Source: CAURNT01 sp963539215 (lineage in GTDB: Bacteria > Fusobacteriota > Fusobacteriia > Fusobacteriales > Leptotrichiaceae). From it: 64,000 nt of DNA. The position numbers were made by a program, and so were the translations under genes. Shown here piece after piece: positions 32,804 to 41,893 of the stretch. Location of the stretch: assembly GCA_963539215.1 (NCBI GenBank), contig CAUTJT010000001.1, positions 1 through 64,000 on the forward strand, written 5' to 3'. The notes below the pieces were generated by a model. The model made no database searches. It had not been told where the DNA came from and worked only from the letters and a program-made list of their open reading frames with translations. Position 1 is the stretch's first letter; every line of letters begins with the position of its first letter.

Positions 32804-33670
32804 TTAAATCAAACCTTTTGATTTAAATAATTCTTTTAATTTATTATCAGTTTCATCTGATGTTTCCATTAAAGGTTCTCTAACTTTCTTATTATCCATT
32901 AAGCCCATTATTTTCATAACAGCTTTAATTGTTACAGGATTACCTTCAATGAACATATTTTTATGTATATCATACATATATTTATGTAGTTCTAAAGCCT
33001 CAGAATTTTCTAATTTAAATTGATCTGCAACTTTTTTTGGAAAAGCATTAGCAGTTACTGATATAACCCCTACTGCTCCTACAGATATCATAGGTCTTAC
33101 TAAATTATCCTCACCTGATAATATATCAAAATCACTATTTACATTATTGGCAATTTCTATCATTTGCTCTATACTACCCGTAGCCTCTTTAATTCCTACT
33201 ATATTTTTAATTTTAGATAATTCTATTGTTGTTTTTGATTCTATATTTACTCCAGTTCTTGAAGGAACATTATATAGTATTACATCTATACCAACTTCTG
33301 CTATTTTTTTAAAATGTTCTATTATAGCTCTTTGTGTAGGTTTATTATAGTATGGCGCCACAGAAAGAACTGCATCTACTTCTAGTTCTTTACAAATTTT
33401 AGTTAATTCTACTGCTCTTTTTGTAGAATTACTTCCTGCTCCTACCACAATTTTTAATTTACCTTTAGCTTCTTCTTTTATAACTTTAATAATTTTAATA
33501 TATTCTTCTTCACTTAAAGTTGGAGTTTCTGCTGTAGTTCCACAAGCTACTATACCATTTGTTCCATTTTCTATATGAAAATTAACTAATTCTTTAATTT
33601 TATCATAATCTACTTCTAAATTTTCTTTAAAAGGAGTTATAAGCGCAACATAACTACCAAAATATTTCAT
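32804..33670 (-). CDS. dapA: 4-hydroxy-tetrahydrodipicolinate synthase
   Basis: DapA condenses pyruvate with aspartate semialdehyde, the first committed lysine/DAP step. Family motifs: the Thr pair in CGTTAETPTLS (about residues 43-53), the Tyr in LYNVPSRTGVNI (about 133-144) and the Schiff-base Lys in IVGIKEATGS (about 162). The 288-aa length is standard. It sits directly between the unknown lipoprotein gene (1-base gap) and dapF. No separate regulatory leader precedes it. Confidence 0.95.
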   Translation of the reverse strand: MKYFGSYVALITPFKENLEVDYDKIKELVNFHIENGTNGIVACGTTAETPTLSEEEYIKIIKVIKEEAKGKLKIVVGAGSNSTKRAVELTKICKELEVDAVLSVAPYYNKPTQRAIIEHFKKIAEVGIDVILYNVPSRTGVNIESKTTIELSKIKNIVGIKEATGSIEQMIEIANNVNSDFDILSGEDNLVRPMISVGAVGVISVTANAFPKKVADQFKLENSEALELHKYMYDIHKNMFIEGNPVTIKAVMKIMGLMDNKKVREPLMETSDETDNKLKELFKSKGLI

Positions 33671-33671
33671 A

Positions 33672-34490
33672 TCAATTCCCTTCCTTTAATCTATGATCCA
33701 CAAAACCGTTAAATCTGCTTAAATCTAATTCATTTTCTAATTTTATACTATTTACTCTCATTTTAAGTTCTTTTAGTTTCATAAAATCTTTAATATGATA
33801 TAAATAATTAGCTTCCATAAGATCAACTATCATCAATAATTTTATCTTATATACCTCAAGTTCAGGATAAAATGAAGGGCCTATTTTTTTTAAATCTTTA
33901 CGAACTTCATTAAAATCTGTTATTTTTATTTTATCTATATCAATAAGAGTATTATAAGTTAACCTATTATATTTATTTAAAGGGTAATCTTTAAATTTCT
34001 TTTCCATATCATATAAAATTTCTTCAGTATTCTCCTTATCATTTAACATATATATAAATAACTCATTAGAAAGATAATTATCCTCACGAGTTTTAGCTAT
34101 CCAAGCATCATTATATGCATTTTTTAAAGAACCTCTTTTTAATTCAAATAAACTTAAATAATTAAATATATTGTTTTTATCATAAGAGTTAAGTGAGTAT
34201 AATTCATTTATTTTATTTTCATCTTTTATTTCAACATCATTTAACATTAAGGTTATTAAAGATTCTATGTTTTGAACTTTAACTTTATCTACACTAGTTT
34301 TATACTGACTATATATTATATCAATAACTTTATCATAATCTTTATAACCTTCATTTTTTAATTTTTCTTTTAAAATGTTATATTGATAAGTTTCATCTAT
34401 TTTTCTATAATCACTTTTATCAATTCTATCTATATTTGTACAAGATATAGTTATAAAAAATAGGATTGTATATATTAATTTATTTTTCAT
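33672..34490 (-). CDS. Lipoprotein of unknown function in the lysine operon
   Basis: I do not recognise this protein. It begins MKNKLIYTILFFITISCTN, a lipoprotein signal with lipobox ITISC, then about 250 charged helical residues with Tyr/Leu spacing suggestive of TPR-like helices (for example LSLFELKRGSLKNAYNDAWI). The ATG at 34490 (272 aa) has a GTAGG upstream; the longer frame starts on TTG. It lies between lysC and dapA, an unexpected place for an envelope protein unless it shares demand with DAP-dependent cell wall synthesis. Gaps of 7 and 1 base show it is part of the operon. Confidence 0.75.
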   Translation of the reverse strand: MKNKLIYTILFFITISCTNIDRIDKSDYRKIDETYQYNILKEKLKNEGYKDYDKVIDIIYSQYKTSVDKVKVQNIESLITLMLNDVEIKDENKINELYSLNSYDKNNIFNYLSLFELKRGSLKNAYNDAWIAKTREDNYLSNELFIYMLNDKENTEEILYDMEKKFKDYPLNKYNRLTYNTLIDIDKIKITDFNEVRKDLKKIGPSFYPELEVYKIKLLMIVDLMEANYLYHIKDFMKLKELKMRVNSIKLENELDLSRFNGFVDHRLKEGN

Positions 34491-34497
34491 AAAAAAC

Positions 34498-35700
34498 CTA
34501 CAATTCAAATTTTTTAGCTAATAAACTAGCTACCTTATCTCCAACTTCTTCACTAACAATTATTGAAATAGTAATTTCAGAAGAAGATATTTGATGGAAA
34601 CTTATATTATTTTCTGATAATACTTCAAATATTTTAGTAAGTGTTGTAATAGATGTTGAAAGACCTATACCAACAAGTGAAACTTTAACTACTTTATTAT
34701 TAATAATTACATTATATTTCTCATTTAATTGATTAAATATATTATTAATAACAACTTCATCTGTTTTATTTGTTGTAAATGCTATACTTCCATTTTCTGA
34801 TATTACATCATTTTGACTTATCATATCTATAGTTATTCCATTTTCTGATGCTTTTTTAAATATTGGATATATATTTTTTGCATAAGTTGGTATATTATCT
34901 ATAGTTACCATAATAACATTTTTATTAACTGATATTCCTCTAATTTCTTTTTTTTCCATTACTTTCTCCTTAAATGTAATAATAGTTCCATTTTCTTCAC
35001 CCAAAGTCTTACCTACATATATAGGTATACCATATTTAAATCCTAATTCTACAGCACGAGGTTCCATTACACCTGCCCCAAGATATGCAAGTTCCATCAT
35101 TTCTTCATAAGAAATATATTCTAATTTTTTAGAATTTGGATAAACTCTCGGATCTATAGTATATATACCATCTACATCTGTATATATTCTACATTCTGCA
35201 CCTAAAGAACAAGCAAGTGCTACTGCAGAAGTATCTGATCCTCCTCTTCCTAAAGTTGTTACATCACCATTTTCATTTATACCTTGAAAACCTGCTACTA
35301 TAACTATGTTACCTTCATTAAGATAATTAACTATACTAGTATTATCAATACTATCTATAGTATTTTTAGTATGTATTCCTAATGTTTTTATACCTGCTTG
35401 TGCACCAGTTAAAGATATAGCCTTTGCTCCCATCTCTATCAAAGCCATAGAAAGTAATGCTATTGTTTGTTCTTCTCCTGTTGACATTAATCTATCTAAT
35501 TCTCTTTTATTGGGATTACTTGATATTTCTTTTGCAAGTTTTATTAAACCATCAGTTGTTTTACCCATAGCAGATACTACAACGACTAATTTTTTACCAG
35601 ATTTTTGAACTTCAATTAAATGTTTTGCAATATTTTTAATTTTATCCGTTGTTGCAACTGATGAACCACCATATTTATGAACTATAATATTATTTCCCAT
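34498..35700 (-). CDS. lysC: Aspartokinase
   Basis: Aspartokinase phosphorylates aspartate, the entry into the aspartate amino-acid family. The N-terminal VHKYGGSSVATTDKI, the GRGGSDTSAVALA nucleotide/aspartate site and the DVDGIYTIDPRVYPNSKKLEYISYEEMMELA segment are diagnostic. Two ACT domains follow from about residue 265 (GISVNKNVIMVTID and VVKVSLVGIGLSTSIT), the usual site of feedback by lysine or threonine. It is 400 aa, first gene of the DAP operon, with promoter 35728-35756. No lysine riboswitch is found in its leader, unlike in Bacillus. Confidence 0.95.
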   Translation of the reverse strand: MGNNIIVHKYGGSSVATTDKIKNIAKHLIEVQKSGKKLVVVVSAMGKTTDGLIKLAKEISSNPNKRELDRLMSTGEEQTIALLSMALIEMGAKAISLTGAQAGIKTLGIHTKNTIDSIDNTSIVNYLNEGNIVIVAGFQGINENGDVTTLGRGGSDTSAVALACSLGAECRIYTDVDGIYTIDPRVYPNSKKLEYISYEEMMELAYLGAGVMEPRAVELGFKYGIPIYVGKTLGEENGTIITFKEKVMEKKEIRGISVNKNVIMVTIDNIPTYAKNIYPIFKKASENGITIDMISQNDVISENGSIAFTTNKTDEVVINNIFNQLNEKYNVIINNKVVKVSLVGIGLSTSITTLTKIFEVLSENNISFHQISSSEITISIIVSEEVGDKVASLLAKKFEL

Positions 35701-35727
35701 GTTTTTTCTCCTATGTTATTTTCTTAT

Positions 35728-35756
35728 ATTCTATCATATTTTCCAATTTTTTTAAA
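35728..35756 (-). promoter_or_regulatory. Promoter of the lysC-dapA-dapF-asd operon
   Basis: TTTAAA (35751-35756) and TAGAAT (35728-35733) with a 17-base spacer on the minus strand, about 30 bases before the lysC start. The leader is too short for an aptamer. Confidence 0.62.
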
Positions 35757-35781
35757 TATATAAATTAATCAACAATATATA

Positions 35782-35810
35782 TTGAAAAAAAATATTTTAA
35801 ATGATATACT
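35782..35810 (+). promoter_or_regulatory. Promoter of the DUF898-like gene
   Basis: TTGAAA (35782-35787) and TATACT (35805-35810), 17-base spacer, divergent from the lysC promoter. An AGGAGG ribosome-binding site follows before the ATG at 35841. Confidence 0.78.
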
Positions 35811-35840
35811 TTTAAAAAATTAAAAAACTTAGGAGGAAAT

Positions 35841-36146
35841 ATGTACAATTCAAAATTCGATGGTAATATTATAGAATATATAGCTTATTCTCTATTAATG
35901 TATATTTCAACATTTATTTCTTTTGGTATACTTTATCCTTTTTCATATATTTTATTTAAACGTTGGGAAGTTAGCCATACTATTATAGATGGTAATAGAT
36001 TAGTATTTGAAGGTAAAACAGTAGATTATTATTTAAAATGTATAATTTGGGCTTTACTTTCTTTAATAACACTTGGTATTTATGGATTTATTGTTCCTAT
36101 TAGAAAAAAACAATGGGAAACAGAAAACATACATTTTATTAAATAG
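35841..36146 (+). CDS. Small DUF898-type membrane protein
   Basis: This 101-aa membrane protein has two hydrophobic segments (about residues 12-38 and 66-88). Between them is the motif RWEVSHTIIDGNRLVFEGK, which is characteristic of DUF898 (YjgN-like) proteins; the C-terminal IRKKQWETENIHF also fits. The function of the family is not known. It is transcribed alone from its own promoter, divergent from lysC. No terminator hairpin is evident in the AT-rich 160-base gap that follows. Confidence 0.75.
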   Translation: MYNSKFDGNIIEYIAYSLLMYISTFISFGILYPFSYILFKRWEVSHTIIDGNRLVFEGKTVDYYLKCIIWALLSLITLGIYGFIVPIRKKQWETENIHFIK

Positions 36147-36306
36147 TTTTCAGGCTATAAATTTTAATTTTTAATTAAAAAATTATATATTTTATAAAAA
36201 AATTTCATTTTAATATATATTTTTGAAAAATTTCTATCAAAGCTATTTCTTTTTCAATATTTTTAGGATATACTATAATATATACTATATGAAAGTGGTG
36301 GTAATA

Positions 36307-37041
36307 ATGAAGAAATATCTAGGTTTAGATAATACAACTATTTTGAATGGTACCTACAAATTATTAAGAAATTCAGATACTGAAACTGAATTTATAGGCA
36401 TTGCTAATTATAAAGACGGTTTACTTGACGGTGACCAATTACGTTTTGACAAAGAAGGAATTATTATGTCTATAAACGTTTACGAAAAAGGTGAACTTAA
36501 AGAGACAAAAGAAAATATCAAGTCTGAACGTTATGTAGATTTTATGCCTGAAGAAACTCAAAAAACAAAAAGAACAGGAAAATATATACTATATACTCAT
36601 AATGAAACTTCTATTTTCAGTATGAAAAATGGATTATTAGAAGGTCATAAATGGGTATTTTATGATAATGATTCATTAGAAAAGCCCATTTTATTATCAA
36701 TAGAAAATTTCTTAGATAATCATCATATTGGTGAACAAGTATTTTTCCATGAAGATGGTAAAATAATGTTAATTGAATATTATTCTGAACTTTATCAATC
36801 TTTCCCTGAAAAATCAACTTGGTTTGACTATGATGAAGATGGTTTATTAACAGCTGAAAGAAACTATAGAAAAAATAAAAAAGATGGTCACCACATATTC
36901 TATACTGGTGGTAAGCTAACAAGAGATATAGCTTATAGAGATGGAAAATTATTTGGACCTTCTATATATTATAAAGAAGATGGAACTAAATTAATTGTTG
37001 ACTATGAATACGGATTCAAAGTTGGAGAAAGAATAGAATAA
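36307..37041 (+). CDS. MORN-variant repeat protein (YwqK-like)
   Basis: This 244-aa cytoplasmic protein is built from repeated units of the form G...Y..NG...G....Y..DG, for example NYKDGLLDGDQLRFDKEG, FSMKNGLLEGHKWVFYDND and IAYRDGKLFGPSIYYKEDG. These are MORN_2/YwqK-type repeats, a family often named antitoxin although no toxin gene lies nearby. I start at 36307 (MKKYLGLDN) because GGTGG precedes it. A TATAAT at 36274-36279 with a weak -35 lies inside the upstream in-frame extension, making the longer version unlikely. A terminator follows directly. The biological role is not known. Confidence 0.75.
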   Translation: MKKYLGLDNTTILNGTYKLLRNSDTETEFIGIANYKDGLLDGDQLRFDKEGIIMSINVYEKGELKETKENIKSERYVDFMPEETQKTKRTGKYILYTHNETSIFSMKNGLLEGHKWVFYDNDSLEKPILLSIENFLDNHHIGEQVFFHEDGKIMLIEYYSELYQSFPEKSTWFDYDEDGLLTAERNYRKNKKDGHHIFYTGGKLTRDIAYRDGKLFGPSIYYKEDGTKLIVDYEYGFKVGERIE

Positions 37042-37049
37042 ATTAAAAA

Positions 37050-37071
37050 AGAGGATAGTTTACTATCCTCT
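37050..37071. terminator. Bidirectional terminator
   Basis: A 10-bp perfect inverted repeat AGAGGATAGT/ACTATCCTCT with a 2-nt loop, with an A run on one side and T-rich sequence on the other. It serves the MORN-repeat gene (+) and the convergent flavoprotein gene (-). Confidence 0.85.
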
Positions 37072-38662
37072 AATTATTTTTCAATATATTTTCTATAACC
37101 TGCTCTGCACATCTAATACCATCAACAGCAGCACTCATTATTCCACCTGCATATCCTGCACCCTCTCCAGATGGAATTAAACCTTTAACGCTAGAATTTA
37201 AGTTTTCATCTCTAGTTATTCTTATAGGAGAGGAAGTTCTACTCTCAACTCCAGTAATTATTGCATCCCCACTTCCAAATCCTTTAATTTTATTATCTAA
37301 TAATTTCAATCCTTCTTTTAACGAAAATGTAATATATTCAGGAAATAAGTTATTCATATTAACCAATTTATAACCTATACTATAGCTAGGTTTAACAGAC
37401 CCTATTTTATCACTCTGTTTATTATTTATAAAATCAACTACCATCTGAACAGGAGCCTTATAATTTGAACCACCTAAAATAAATGCCTTTTCTTCTATCT
37501 CTCTTTGAAAATACATACCTGATAAAACATGTTCATTTAAATCATCAGGCATAACATTAACTAAAACTGCAGAATTTGCATTTTCTAAGTCTCTTTTACT
37601 ATAACTCATTCCATTTACTACTAATCGACCTTTCTCGCTTGCTGAAGGTACAACCACACCACCTGGACACATACAAAAAGTATATACTCCTCTATTATTA
37701 GATGTTCTTACATTTAATTTATATTCTGCTGGTGGTAAAAAATCTTTGTATTTACCATATTGAGCTTGATTTATCATATCTTGTTTATGTTCAATCCTAA
37801 CACCCATTGAAAAAGGTTTTTTAGTCATATCCAATTTATTATTATATAGCATTTCAAAAGTATCTCTTGCACTATGTCCTATAGCTAATATTAAATTATT
37901 AGTTTCCAATTCATAAATTTCATTTTTTTTCATATCCAATAGTTTTATACTTGAAATTTCATCGTTTAAATCAGTTGTATAATCTATAAATTTAGTATTA
38001 AAATAATATTTACCTCCAAGTCTTTCAATTTTATTTCTAATATTTTCTACTATTTTTATTAATTCATCTGTACCTAGATGAGGCTTTGATATATATTTTA
38101 TTTCAGGATCAGCACCACATTCTATTAATTCTTCTACAACCTTTTGTATACGTATATTATGAGTATTAGTTGTTAATTTCCCATCTGAGAAAGTTCCAGC
38201 ACCTCCTTCTCCAAATTGGACATTACTTTCTACATTTAAATTTGCAGTATTAAAAAAATCATATACAGTTTTTTCTCTTTCTCTTACTGGTTCTCCTCTT
38301 TCTATAATTATAGGTCTTAAATTGGCTTGTGCAAGTATTAAACCTGCAAACATACCTGCAGGCCCTGTTCCTATAATAACAGGTCTTAAACCTTTAAAAT
38401 TTTCTACTACTTTTTGAGGATATACATATTCTTCTATTATTTGTAAATTCTTGTATTTATCTACATCAATATCAGCTATATCATTAGTATTAAAATCTAT
38501 AGAATATACATATTTTATATTATTTTTATTTCTTGCATCAATAGATTTTGTACTTATTTTGACCTCAGTAATATCTTTAATATTTAATAATTCTTTAACA
38601 GATTTTATAATATCATTTAAATCATGTTTAATATCTACTTTAATATTTGTTATTCTTAACAT
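37070..38662 (-). CDS. FAD-dependent dehydrogenase (COG2509 type)
   Basis: This 530-aa flavoprotein belongs to the family of uncharacterised NAD(FAD)-dependent dehydrogenases. The N-terminal about 95 residues form a small alpha/beta domain. The FAD-binding loop is then VIIGTGPAGMFAGLILAQANL (about residues 96-116), followed by ERGEPVREREKTVYDFF, FGEGGAGTFSDGKLTT and a C-terminal GSGDAIITGVESRTSSPIRI and SGEGAGYAGGIMSAAVDGI. There is no signal peptide. It is the last gene of the dapH-TPR-queH-flavoprotein operon. The substrate is unknown for the family. Confidence 0.9.
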   Translation of the reverse strand: MLRITNIKVDIKHDLNDIIKSVKELLNIKDITEVKISTKSIDARNKNNIKYVYSIDFNTNDIADIDVDKYKNLQIIEEYVYPQKVVENFKGLRPVIIGTGPAGMFAGLILAQANLRPIIIERGEPVREREKTVYDFFNTANLNVESNVQFGEGGAGTFSDGKLTTNTHNIRIQKVVEELIECGADPEIKYISKPHLGTDELIKIVENIRNKIERLGGKYYFNTKFIDYTTDLNDEISSIKLLDMKKNEIYELETNNLILAIGHSARDTFEMLYNNKLDMTKKPFSMGVRIEHKQDMINQAQYGKYKDFLPPAEYKLNVRTSNNRGVYTFCMCPGGVVVPSASEKGRLVVNGMSYSKRDLENANSAVLVNVMPDDLNEHVLSGMYFQREIEEKAFILGGSNYKAPVQMVVDFINNKQSDKIGSVKPSYSIGYKLVNMNNLFPEYITFSLKEGLKLLDNKIKGFGSGDAIITGVESRTSSPIRITRDENLNSSVKGLIPSGEGAGYAGGIMSAAVDGIRCAEQVIENILKNN

Positions 38663-38672
38663 TTTTCTCCTC

Positions 38673-39884
38673 TTAAAAACATCTTGCTACTGCAAATGAA
38701 GACATGAAGCACCAAGTAAGATTATATCCTCCACAGTCACCAAATACATCTAACACTTCTCCTATTATATACAACCCCTTCACAATATTTGATTCTAAAG
38801 TTCTATTATTTACCTCACTTAATTTTATTCCACCTGCAGTTACCTGGGCATTAGAAAATCCCATTGTATCATAAACCTTAATGTGATAATTTTTTAAATT
38901 ATCAACCAATCTATTAATTATAGATTTATCTATTTCAGAAACCTTAATATCTAATTTTTCAAGTCCAGACTTTTTAAGTAAAAAAAGACCAAGTTTTTTA
39001 TTGACTAAACCATTTAATAAATATTCTGAATTTAAATATCCTAATCTATAAATTCTATCAAAAATATTTTTTTTCAATTCTTTTTTATCAATATTTGGTA
39101 AAAAATCTACATAAAAATCTACATTTTCAAAACCATATAAAGCCGTTAAATATGATAAGTTAAATACAGTTGGACCTGATATTCCATATGGTGTAAATAA
39201 AAGCTCATTTTTATCTTCCCTTATTTTATTTCCATTAACAAAAGCTTTTAATATAACAGGAAGTTTAACACCTTCTAATCCCTTAATATATTCTTTTTCC
39301 GATTTAAGTTGAACTAATATAGGATATATCTCCGTACAAGTATGCCCCATTTTAGAAGCCAATAAATACCCACTCCCATTAGATCCAAGTTCTTTATATG
39401 AATTTCCTCCTGCAGCAAGTATTACCTTATCAAAGATATATTCAGCATTATTGGTTGTTAAATTAAATTTGTTATTCTTTTTTCTAATTTTTTCTACATC
39501 TTCATTTAAAATTATATCTATATTATCAAAACTTTCAAGTTTAAATCTTAAAGCATCTACAACTGAAGATGCTTGATAAGAATTTGGATAAACCTTCCCA
39601 CTATCTTCAATAGAAGGTTCAATTCCAATACTTCTAAAAAATTCAAGTACATCATTATATGAAAATTCTTCAAATATATCTTCACTTATTTTTTTATCTA
39701 TTGAAAAATAATTTGAATATGTAGATTTAATATTAGTATAATTACAAGTTCCATTACCTGTAACTAATAATTTTTTTAATATTCTTTCTTTTCTCTCAAT
39801 TAAAGTTACTCTATAACCTTTTTCAGCTAATAATATTGCAAGTACAACTCCAGAAGCACCTGCTCCAATTATTCCTATATTCAT
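38673..39884 (-). CDS. HI0933/BaiN-type flavoprotein
   Basis: This 403-aa flavoprotein starts with the FAD loop IGIIGAGASGVVLAILLAEKG and has LLVTGNGTCNYTN (residues about 38-50), DKVILAAGGNSYKELGSNGSGY and the C-terminal VKGLYIIGEVLDVFGDCGGYN. These features define the HI0933-like aminoacetone-oxidase/BaiN family, whose cellular function is poorly known. Its ATG overlaps the queH stop by 4 bases and the next flavoprotein follows after 10 bases, so two unrelated FAD enzymes are co-expressed with QueH. Confidence 0.9.
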   Translation of the reverse strand: MNIGIIGAGASGVVLAILLAEKGYRVTLIERKERILKKLLVTGNGTCNYTNIKSTYSNYFSIDKKISEDIFEEFSYNDVLEFFRSIGIEPSIEDSGKVYPNSYQASSVVDALRFKLESFDNIDIILNEDVEKIRKKNNKFNLTTNNAEYIFDKVILAAGGNSYKELGSNGSGYLLASKMGHTCTEIYPILVQLKSEKEYIKGLEGVKLPVILKAFVNGNKIREDKNELLFTPYGISGPTVFNLSYLTALYGFENVDFYVDFLPNIDKKELKKNIFDRIYRLGYLNSEYLLNGLVNKKLGLFLLKKSGLEKLDIKVSEIDKSIINRLVDNLKNYHIKVYDTMGFSNAQVTAGGIKLSEVNNRTLESNIVKGLYIIGEVLDVFGDCGGYNLTWCFMSSFAVARCF

Positions 39885-40699
39885 AAATTTTCTCTTTCTT
39901 TTTGTTGTTTCAATTGATCTCTAAGTGCAAATATACATCCACAATAGCATTGTCTATATACATCATACTCATTGCAAAGCTCTATACTTCTTTTGTATCC
40001 ATTATTCTTTTTAAAATCTGAAGGTAAATATTTAACATCGTATATTTCTTGAACTTCAAATCCAAGTTCATTTATTAATTTAGAATTTTTTTTAGGAGAT
40101 AAAGTTAATGCTGAACCAAAATAATCAAATTCCATTTTCTTTGCATAATTTGCTACTATATCTAAACGCATTTGAAAACAAGTAACACATCTTTTACCAC
40201 CTTCTGGTTCATATTCTTCACCTTTAGTCAAATCAACAAAATACTTTGGATTATATTCATCTTCTATAAAACCTACATTATTACCAGTTCTTTTATTGAA
40301 TTCTGTTATAAACTCTTTTTGAGCTCTAGCTCTTTTATCATATTCTGATTTAGGGTGAATATTTGAATTTGCAAAAAGTATAGTTACATCTGCATACTTA
40401 GACATGAATTCTAATGTATATGTTGAACAAGGTGCACAACAACTATGTAAAAGTATTTTAGGTCTCTTTTGATTTTTAGTCCATTGTTTTATAAGTCTAT
40501 CTAATATTTTATTATAGTTTATAACCTGATTTTTATTCATACTAGATAATATTTTTAATCCATCCTCAAAATCAACTTCTTCAATAAAAGATTTATCTTG
40601 TATTAGATTATAAAGTTTATCATTACTACTTCCAGAAGATAATATTTCTTCTTTTATACTATTATATATTTCTAAAAATTTTTCCCTTTTATTTTCCAT
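39881..40699 (-). CDS. queH: Epoxyqueuosine reductase QueH
   Basis: QueH reduces epoxyqueuosine in tRNA to queuosine and is the non-orthologous replacement of QueG. The DUF208 cysteine motifs are intact: LLHSCCAPCSTYTLEF (about residues 84-99), KRCVTCFQMRLD (about 169-180) and the C-terminal YRQCYCGCIFALRDQ. These cysteines hold a [4Fe-4S] cluster and an iron. The protein is 272 aa, a little longer than the ~190-250 aa common forms owing to an N-terminal helical stretch. It acts directly after QueA, encoded at 13637-14656. Confidence 0.93.
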   Translation of the reverse strand: MENKREKFLEIYNSIKEEILSSGSSNDKLYNLIQDKSFIEEVDFEDGLKILSSMNKNQVINYNKILDRLIKQWTKNQKRPKILLHSCCAPCSTYTLEFMSKYADVTILFANSNIHPKSEYDKRARAQKEFITEFNKRTGNNVGFIEDEYNPKYFVDLTKGEEYEPEGGKRCVTCFQMRLDIVANYAKKMEFDYFGSALTLSPKKNSKLINELGFEVQEIYDVKYLPSDFKKNNGYKRSIELCNEYDVYRQCYCGCIFALRDQLKQQKERENL

Positions 40700-40714
40700 A
40701 ACTAAAAGGTGTCA

Positions 40715-41887
40715 TTATTTGACACCTACTCTTTCTTTACGATTTTTATATTCTTTATACTGTAAATATTCATAATTTACTTTATTCTTTTCTTCTTCAT
40801 TTATTATATTCTTTTTTATAGCTTTATTTAATAAATTAGCTAAACCTTTATCGTTAAATGTATGAAAATATATTCTAAGTAAAATATAATATGAACGTTT
40901 ATCATTTTCTTCAAGTGCTTTCAAAAGATATTTTTCAGCATATTCATCCATACCTTCATTAAAATATGCAATCCCAAGATTATACCCTCTATCTGAATTT
41001 ATTTCTAAGAAATTAGTATATTTTCTAATATTTTGGGTATCTTCAAAAATTGTTGCAAGTTTTAAAGCTTGCATTACTATTCTTGGTGTATATGATTTTT
41101 CAAGCATTATATTTATTATCTTATATGCTTTTTCTAATTGATTATTGATTATATATATATTTTTAAGTTCATCTAAAATATTAATATCAATATCATTTTT
41201 TATAGAATCTATATTTATATCTTCTATATCTAATAAACCATCGTATATGTTCTTAAACTTATTTGCATACACAAAATATGTTAATTTAGCTTCACTAGTT
41301 TGAATTAACTTAATTTTATCTAAATACTTTAAAGATTTATCTATATTTGTATCTTCATAAAACATATTAAATAATAAAGTATATAACATAAGTTTATTAT
41401 TTTTTGACATTTTTTCTATATAAAGATTATTTAAATTAAATAATTTATCTGATTTATTACTATTCTCATATAAATAAATCAAATTAGCAACAAAAGGAAT
41501 TTCAGTATATTTAGTTAAACTATTAATATTTTCTATATATCTTAATGCACTATCATAGTCTTTTTCATCCAAAGCATAAGATAGTAATTTTTGATTAGAA
41601 TTTATATTATACCAATTATCATCAGAATGTAATTCCAATATTTTAGTATAATATTTACTAGATTCTTCTACATTATTCCAACTATTATATATCAAAGCTA
41701 AATTGTTAAAAACTCTTAATGATACTTCTTTACTTAAATTTTCTTTACTTAAATTTTCAAGTATAATTTGAGCTTTTTTTAATTCACCCTTAGTTATAAG
41801 TTTACTAGCTTTTTGAAGTTCATCATCAGTACTTGCCATTGAAAAAATAGAGATAAATAATGAAAAAATAATAATTAATTTTTTCAT
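40715..41887 (-). CDS. Exported TPR-repeat protein
   Basis: This 390-aa protein has a signal peptide (MKKLIIIFSLFISIFSMAS) and then consecutive TPR-like helix pairs. Examples are LRVFNNLALIYNSWNNVEESSKYYTKIL, ALRYIENINSL, NLGIAYFNEGMDEYAEKYLLKALEEN. No catalytic motif is visible and there is no lipobox. It probably works as a periplasmic scaffold. It lies 6 bases after dapH and 15 before queH in the same operon. A specific function cannot be assigned. Confidence 0.8.
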   Translation of the reverse strand: MKKLIIIFSLFISIFSMASTDDELQKASKLITKGELKKAQIILENLSKENLSKEVSLRVFNNLALIYNSWNNVEESSKYYTKILELHSDDNWYNINSNQKLLSYALDEKDYDSALRYIENINSLTKYTEIPFVANLIYLYENSNKSDKLFNLNNLYIEKMSKNNKLMLYTLLFNMFYEDTNIDKSLKYLDKIKLIQTSEAKLTYFVYANKFKNIYDGLLDIEDINIDSIKNDIDINILDELKNIYIINNQLEKAYKIINIMLEKSYTPRIVMQALKLATIFEDTQNIRKYTNFLEINSDRGYNLGIAYFNEGMDEYAEKYLLKALEENDKRSYYILLRIYFHTFNDKGLANLLNKAIKKNIINEEEKNKVNYEYLQYKEYKNRKERVGVK

Positions 41888-41893
41888 ATTTAA

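Noticed and set aside
35701..35760. Possible second lysine riboswitch in front of lysC
   Set aside because: The leader is only about 30 bases after the -10 box and has none of the L-box segments.
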